Shown here one piece after another: positions 6,684-10,171 of a DNA stretch of 10,171 nucleotides. The number at the start of each line of letters is the position of its first letter. The stretch's first letter is position 1. A model generated the notes under the pieces. That model made no database searches and was not told the DNA's origin. It worked only from the letters and a program-made list of their open reading frames with translations. The stretch lies in the NCBI GenBank assembly GCA_030636245.1, contig DAOVXI010000042.1:1-10171 (forward strand), in the 5' to 3' direction. Source of the stretch: Deltaproteobacteria bacterium (GTDB lineage Bacteria > Desulfobacterota > GWC2-55-46 > DRQE01). A program made the position numbers and the translations under genes.

Positions 6684-7634
6684 ATGAGATATTCTAAGAA
6701 TAGTTTTATTGTAATAATATTTAGTGTTTTATGCTTTATGTTGAGCTCTACTGCTTACGCAAAAGAGCTTCCTGTGTTAAAGAATGTGGAGGTCGCTGTC
6801 GATATTAACTATGATGGTGACGATCTATATGAGTATTCATATACGGTTACTAATCCCGAAGATAATACCGGACTGATTTGGTCGATATCACTGGATGTAT
6901 CGACTGATGAAGATAGGGTTAAGCTTAGTTCCAGAGGCCTTTATGTGAAGCAAATATATACATACAAAAATGAATTATGGTTTAAGAGTTTTGATGATAT
7001 GGTAGTCCACCTTGGTGAATTATTAAAAGAACAAATGGTACCCGTGGGAACTGATTTTCCTAATAATTGGAGGTCTGGCTTATCTGTAGATGGCGAAGTT
7101 GCTTGGGGTAGTCGTAAGAAAGAATATAGGATACATCCCGGTCAGTCTCAAGGCGGCCTTTATGTTATCAGCAGGGGCTTGCCTGGTATACGGGATATAA
7201 TAATTAAACCGAAATGGACATTTATGACAGAGGGTTCGGTTACCAAAGAAGATATAGAGTATAGTAGAGAAACTAAGAAAAAGATCGCTTTCTATGGCAA
7301 AACCATCGGGCCTGTTGCTCCGCTGAAAGCATTTAAGTCGATTGACTTTATTGATTATCTTATGGACCTTAAACATAAAGCAGAAGATTATGGCTGGATA
7401 CGTATAGAAGGGGCGCAGGGGATAATACAGAGCTTGGATCAAAAGCTTGAGAACGCCAAGGAGAAGATAGAGCGGGGCGATGGGATAGCGGCGAAGAACA
7501 TCCTTGAAGCATTTTTGAAAGAGGTAGAGGCTCAGGGCTGTGACTCGCAAGACTGCCCCTCGGATAAGCACCTCTTGCCTGAAGCCTATGCGCTTTTAAA
7601 ATTCAACGCAGAGTATCTTATAGATAACCTCTAG
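6684..7634 (+). CDS. Secreted protein of unknown function with FIMAH-like C-terminal helical domain
   Basis: This 316-residue protein has a clear Sec signal peptide: basic MRYSKNS, hydrophobic FIVIIFSVLCFML, and a TAYA/KE cleavage site after residue 26. Residues about 30-180 look beta-rich; VDINYDGDDLYEYSYTVTNP (39-58) then NTGLIWSISLDV (61-72) suggests an immunoglobulin- or sandwich-like extracellular fold. The C-terminal part, QSLDQKLENAKEKIERGD (249-266) with AAKNILEAFLKEVEAQ (269-284) and LLPEAYALLKFNAEYLIDNL (297-316), matches the pattern of the helical FIMAH domain found at the ends of secreted proteins. A loop GCDSQDC (285-291) between the helices has two cysteines that could pair in an oxidising compartment. 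The start is firm: AGGAGGT (6671-6677) lies 6 bases before the ATG, the best ribosome site in the window. No catalytic motif is recognised. It is a single-gene unit ended by a terminator; a binding or structural role outside the cytoplasm is inferred. Confidence 0.85.
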   Translation: MRYSKNSFIVIIFSVLCFMLSSTAYAKELPVLKNVEVAVDINYDGDDLYEYSYTVTNPEDNTGLIWSISLDVSTDEDRVKLSSRGLYVKQIYTYKNELWFKSFDDMVVHLGELLKEQMVPVGTDFPNNWRSGLSVDGEVAWGSRKKEYRIHPGQSQGGLYVISRGLPGIRDIIIKPKWTFMTEGSVTKEDIEYSRETKKKIAFYGKTIGPVAPLKAFKSIDFIDYLMDLKHKAEDYGWIRIEGAQGIIQSLDQKLENAKEKIERGDGIAAKNILEAFLKEVEAQGCDSQDCPSDKHLLPEAYALLKFNAEYLIDNL

Positions 7635-7657
7635 GATAATTCATACATAAATCACCG

Positions 7658-7693
7658 AACCCGCCTTGATAACTTGAGGCGGGTTTTTTGTTT
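7658..7693 (+). terminator. Rho-independent terminator after the secreted protein gene
   Basis: A 9-bp perfect stem AACCCGCCT (7658-7666) and AGGCGGGTT (7677-7685) encloses a 10-base loop and runs into TTTTTTGTTT (7684-7693). It starts 23 bases after the stop codon. It resembles the terminator at 6546 in its CCCGC/GCGGG core and TTTTTTGTTT tail. Confidence 0.9.
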
Positions 7694-7742
7694 CATGAAG
7701 CAGGATCGTTGTTATTATGAGAGTACATATCCTTTGTGTGGC

Positions 7743-7772
7743 TTGACTTTCATAGAGGTACAATGAGATAAT
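7743..7772 (+). promoter_or_regulatory. Sigma70-like promoter with extended -10 for the response regulator gene
   Basis: TTGACT (7743-7748) is followed after 18 bases by GATAAT (7767-7772), preceded by TGA to give an extended -10. The predicted start is near 7779, about 40 bases before the ATG at 7820. The layout (TTGACT, 18-base spacer, TGA-extended -10) is the same as that at 2420-2391. Consensus match only. Confidence 0.45.
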
Positions 7773-7819
7773 TATTTGGTCTTAAAGTTGCTTTTGATCG
7801 ATGGAAATAGGCATAAGTT

Positions 7820-8887
7820 ATGGCAAAAATATTAATAGTTGATGACAATAAATTGATACTTGTTATGATCAGCGACCTTCTTCAGGGAGCAGGCCATACA
7901 ATGATCGTTCATGACTCACCGCTCGGCGCGGAGTCGATAGTCGCAAGGGAAAATCCGGAGCTTGTGCTGCTCGATGTAGAGATGCCGGAGATGAACGGCG
8001 ACAAGCTTGTAAGCAAGATCAAGGAAAAGCATAAAGATATAAAGATACATTTTTTATCAGACAAACCAACGGCAGAGCTTGAGAAACTCACCATGGAAAG
8101 CGGTGCCGATGGTTATATCAGTAAGGCTTGCATGGGTGAAGAGCTTATCAAGAGGGTTGCGGATATCCTCGGCAGCAAAGAGGAAATAGTTGAAGGAGCC
8201 CGGGTAGAAAGCTCCGCTCTCGTTGCCATTGAAGATGCCTCTGAGGCGAAAGATATCTCAGAGATACTTTCGTTCCTTCACCTTCGTGTCGATCTGGCAC
8301 CCAACGAGGCCATGGCCAAAGAGCTTGCGGCAAAGAACAACTATGATCTCTTTATAAGTGAGGCCGACTCCGCCGGCCTTGACGGCTTAGATCTTTATAA
8401 GGATATCATTGAGGGATCATCCAGGCTTAAGGGAAGGGCGATCTTTCTTATGAGCCCCGGCATGACAAGCATGATATTCACTGCAAAGGAGCTTAATTGT
8501 CAGTACCTTATAAAGCCGGTCGATGCAAAGCAGGTGATGGAGAAGATCGTTGAGATAAGGAAACATGATGACGACTCCGACAGGCGGCGTGACGCGCGCT
8601 ATAAATGGAGGGGTGAGTGCGAGATCAGTGAAGCTCAGGACATTAAGGCAAGGGTTGAGAATATATCCCTGACCGGCGCGAAGGTTACACACGATGGAGG
8701 CCCGCTTGAGTCGGGTTCGAAGGTCAGTGTTTTTATTAAGGAACTTGACATTGAGAGAGAGGGAGAGATCCAGTGGAGTGAGTTAAAGGGCGGCATTGTC
8801 GAGTCGGGCGTGAGGTTTTCAAGGGAGATCCTATCTACCTTTGTGAACTACATCGTTCCGAATAAAGACACTAAAAGTAAGGGCTAA
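7820..8887 (+). CDS. Response regulator: receiver, degenerate receiver, PilZ (c-di-GMP binding)
   Basis: This is a 355-residue cytoplasmic signalling protein with three domains. Receiver 1 (about 3-118) is complete: acidic pair D8/D9, phospho-acceptor D52 in LLDVEMPEMNG, S80 and K102. Receiver 2 (about 132-247) keeps the acidic pair (E138/D139), S212 and K232 (YLIKPV), but has Glu181 where the phosphorylated Asp should be (YDLFISEADSAGLDG aligned to PELVLLDVEMPEMNG). The C-terminal PilZ domain (about 254-345) has the c-di-GMP motifs RRRDAR (255-260, R-R-x3-R) and NISLTG (281-286, D/N-x-S-x2-G). There is no DNA-binding domain, so output is presumably protein-protein. No histidine kinase is encoded nearby. 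It has its own promoter; the ribosome site is weak (AGG, 9 bases before the ATG). Such proteins usually influence motility, adhesion or exopolysaccharide output; the target here is unknown. Confidence 0.92.
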   Translation: MAKILIVDDNKLILVMISDLLQGAGHTMIVHDSPLGAESIVARENPELVLLDVEMPEMNGDKLVSKIKEKHKDIKIHFLSDKPTAELEKLTMESGADGYISKACMGEELIKRVADILGSKEEIVEGARVESSALVAIEDASEAKDISEILSFLHLRVDLAPNEAMAKELAAKNNYDLFISEADSAGLDGLDLYKDIIEGSSRLKGRAIFLMSPGMTSMIFTAKELNCQYLIKPVDAKQVMEKIVEIRKHDDDSDRRRDARYKWRGECEISEAQDIKARVENISLTGAKVTHDGGPLESGSKVSVFIKELDIEREGEIQWSELKGGIVESGVRFSREILSTFVNYIVPNKDTKSKG

Positions 8888-8955
8888 CCACCTAAGCTGG
8901 CAAACTCCATTCCGTTCGTTCATAATCCCATAACCAATTGATCTAATTATTATTT

Positions 8956-10171
8956 ATGAAGATTTCCATTATAAGCCCCCCCTTTGGAGAAAAAGGAGAA
9001 AAAAGCGACAATCTTCAGATGGCCCCGCCCATTTTGGAGTACCTGGCCTCGCTTATCTACGAACTTGATCCCTCCATCGAACTCGAATTAATAGACGCAA
9101 ACAGAGAAAACCTCGACGCGGGAGAACTTCGTTGCGATCTTGCCATATTCTCTTCCCTTACCCCTCAGATCCCATGGGTCTACCGCATGGCTGATGCCAT
9201 ACGGGCGCGCGGCATAAAGGTCGTCATCGGCGGTATGCATGTAACGGCCCTGCCGGATGAGGCCGCGGCTCATGCCGACGGCATTGTTGTCGGCGAGGCC
9301 GAGAGTGTTATAGCCGAACTCCTACATGACGTCAAAGAAGGCAGATTGAAACCCCGTTATAACGGTGAGAAATTACCTATCGAGAAGCTCCCCAAGCGCA
9401 GACGAGGCCTGCTTAAGAACAAGTACCGCTTCGATTCGTTCTTTACGGCACGAGGCTGCCCTTACCGTTGCACCTTCTGTTCCGTGAGGAAGTTCTTTGG
9501 CGATACCATCCGCTACCGTCCCATCCCGGAGGTCGTAGCCGAGGTCGCCTCAAGTTCCCACAGGATGCTCATGAACATAGATGACAACATCTGGGGTATT
9601 GATCTTGACCGCTCGATAGAGCTCTTTCGTGAGCTTGCCGGAGGCGTAAAGGGAAAATACTGGTTCGGTCAGGCAGACCTTACGACGGTACAGAAGGCAA
9701 AGGGCCCCGAGATGCTCAAGTGGGCCCAGCGCTCGGGGCTTACGACGGTCATGGTCGGCTGGGAGACGAGCAACATGGAGAGCCTTCTTCGCTATAAGGC
9801 CAAGGCAAAGCAGGGCAAGGACAATGTGGATGCCATCAGGATGATACGCGACCACGGCATTGACGTTATGCTCTTTATAATGGTTGGCGAGCGGGGCGAG
9901 AGCTATGATGAGTACAGACGCATACTTGATCTATGCGACTCACTTCAGGTGAGCGCTCATCCGGTCATGCTGACCCCCTTTCCGGGTACCGAGCTTTACG
10001 ACGAGTATGAAGAGCATCTTATACCGGGCATGGAGTGGGACGACTTTGACGGCAACACGGCCCTATTTCCCCACCCCGATCCTCAAATGACCCCGGAGAA
10101 CAGGGAGCAGGCGCTTTTGTGGCTTCGTAGCGAGCTTTTCACATGGCCGAGGATCCTGAAGCGTCTTATGA
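8956..10171 (+). CDS. Cobalamin-binding-type radical SAM protein, 3' end outside the window
   Basis: An open frame of 405 codons runs from the ATG at 8956 off the window end without a stop. The N-terminal part (about 1-130) is a Rossmann-like B12-binding domain of the B12-radical SAM family: ISIISPPFGEKG at the start, then LQMAPPILEYLASLIYELDP (20-39), VVIGGMHVTALPDEA (89-103) and GIVVGEAE (109-116). It lacks the DxHxxG cobalamin ligand motif, as many members do. The radical SAM core begins with TARGCPYRCTFCSVRKFF (164-181), where C168, C172 and C175 (CxxxCxxC) should hold the 4Fe-4S cluster. Further family blocks are FGQADLTTV (237-245), VMVGWETSN (265-273) and LTPFPGTELYDEY (339-351). The start is fixed by an in-frame TAA four codons upstream; no Shine-Dalgarno sequence is visible. 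The family includes methyltransferases and cyclases of lipids and pigments; the substrate is unknown. The gene is more GC-rich than the left half of the window and lies 68 bases after the response regulator. Confidence 0.9.
   Translation, partial: MKISIISPPFGEKGEKSDNLQMAPPILEYLASLIYELDPSIELELIDANRENLDAGELRCDLAIFSSLTPQIPWVYRMADAIRARGIKVVIGGMHVTALPDEAAAHADGIVVGEAESVIAELLHDVKEGRLKPRYNGEKLPIEKLPKRRRGLLKNKYRFDSFFTARGCPYRCTFCSVRKFFGDTIRYRPIPEVVAEVASSSHRMLMNIDDNIWGIDLDRSIELFRELAGGVKGKYWFGQADLTTVQKAKGPEMLKWAQRSGLTTVMVGWETSNMESLLRYKAKAKQGKDNVDAIRMIRDHGIDVMLFIMVGERGESYDEYRRILDLCDSLQVSAHPVMLTPFPGTELYDEYEEHLIPGMEWDDFDGNTALFPHPDPQMTPENREQALLWLRSELFTWPRILKRLM

Noticed and set aside
7080..7571. A 163-codon minus-strand open frame inside the secreted protein gene
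   Set aside because: It lies wholly opposite a gene with a signal peptide, strong ribosome site and terminator. Its translation is low-complexity and hydrophobic/basic without motifs, typical of an antisense shadow.
1..10171. CRISPR arrays, insertion sequences, integrase or attachment sites, tRNA or rRNA genes
   Set aside because: No regularly spaced direct repeats, transposase or integrase motifs, long terminal inverted repeats or structured RNA genes were seen on reading both strands.

Overview
The window looks like chromosomal DNA from a Gram-negative bacterium. A Wzm/Wzt-type polysaccharide ABC exporter, an LpxL-like acyltransferase, a PilZ response regulator and a B12-type radical SAM protein together fit deltaproteobacteria or Nitrospirota-like lineages, but nothing here fixes the taxon. 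Base composition is uneven. The acyltransferase region is very AT-rich (15 of 60 bases are G or C in 4081-4140), whereas the radical SAM gene is clearly richer (32 of 60 in 9781-9840).

Left part, minus strand (34-5083). Read in the direction of transcription, this begins with a lipid-type module: an acyl carrier protein (5083-4838), an LpxL/HtrB-like acyltransferase (4829-4044) and an AMP-forming acyl/amino-acid ligase (4002-2548). After a 190-base gap with a good sigma70-like promoter come a Wzm-like permease (2357-1512) and a Wzt-like ATPase with a C-terminal cargo domain (1512-253), joined by a TAATG stop/start overlap. Five bases beyond the ATPase stop lies a wrecked sulfotransferase gene (248-34). 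Only its N-terminal PAPS-binding motif and its C-terminal tail survive, in different frames.

Middle (5084-7819), plus strand. A divergent AT-rich promoter region separates the acyl module from a GT4 glycosyltransferase (5322-6494), which ends at a textbook terminator. A GGTGGGC/GCCCACC palindrome follows. Next is a single secreted protein (6684-7634) with a signal peptide and a FIMAH-like helical C-terminus, bounded by its own strong ribosome binding site and terminator.

Right part (7743-10171), plus strand. An orphan response regulator has the layout receiver, degenerate receiver with Glu at the phosphorylation site, and PilZ. It is followed by a cobalamin-binding-type radical SAM enzyme that runs off the window end.

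As a whole the left half reads as part of a surface glycan locus, in which a carrier-bound acyl (or aminoacyl) group may decorate a glycan or lipid exported by the ABC transporter. The lost sulfotransferase suggests that the product was formerly sulfated. The functional link between the acyl module and the transporter is inference from position. The PilZ protein suggests c-di-GMP-responsive behaviour nearby, but nothing ties it directly to the glycan genes.
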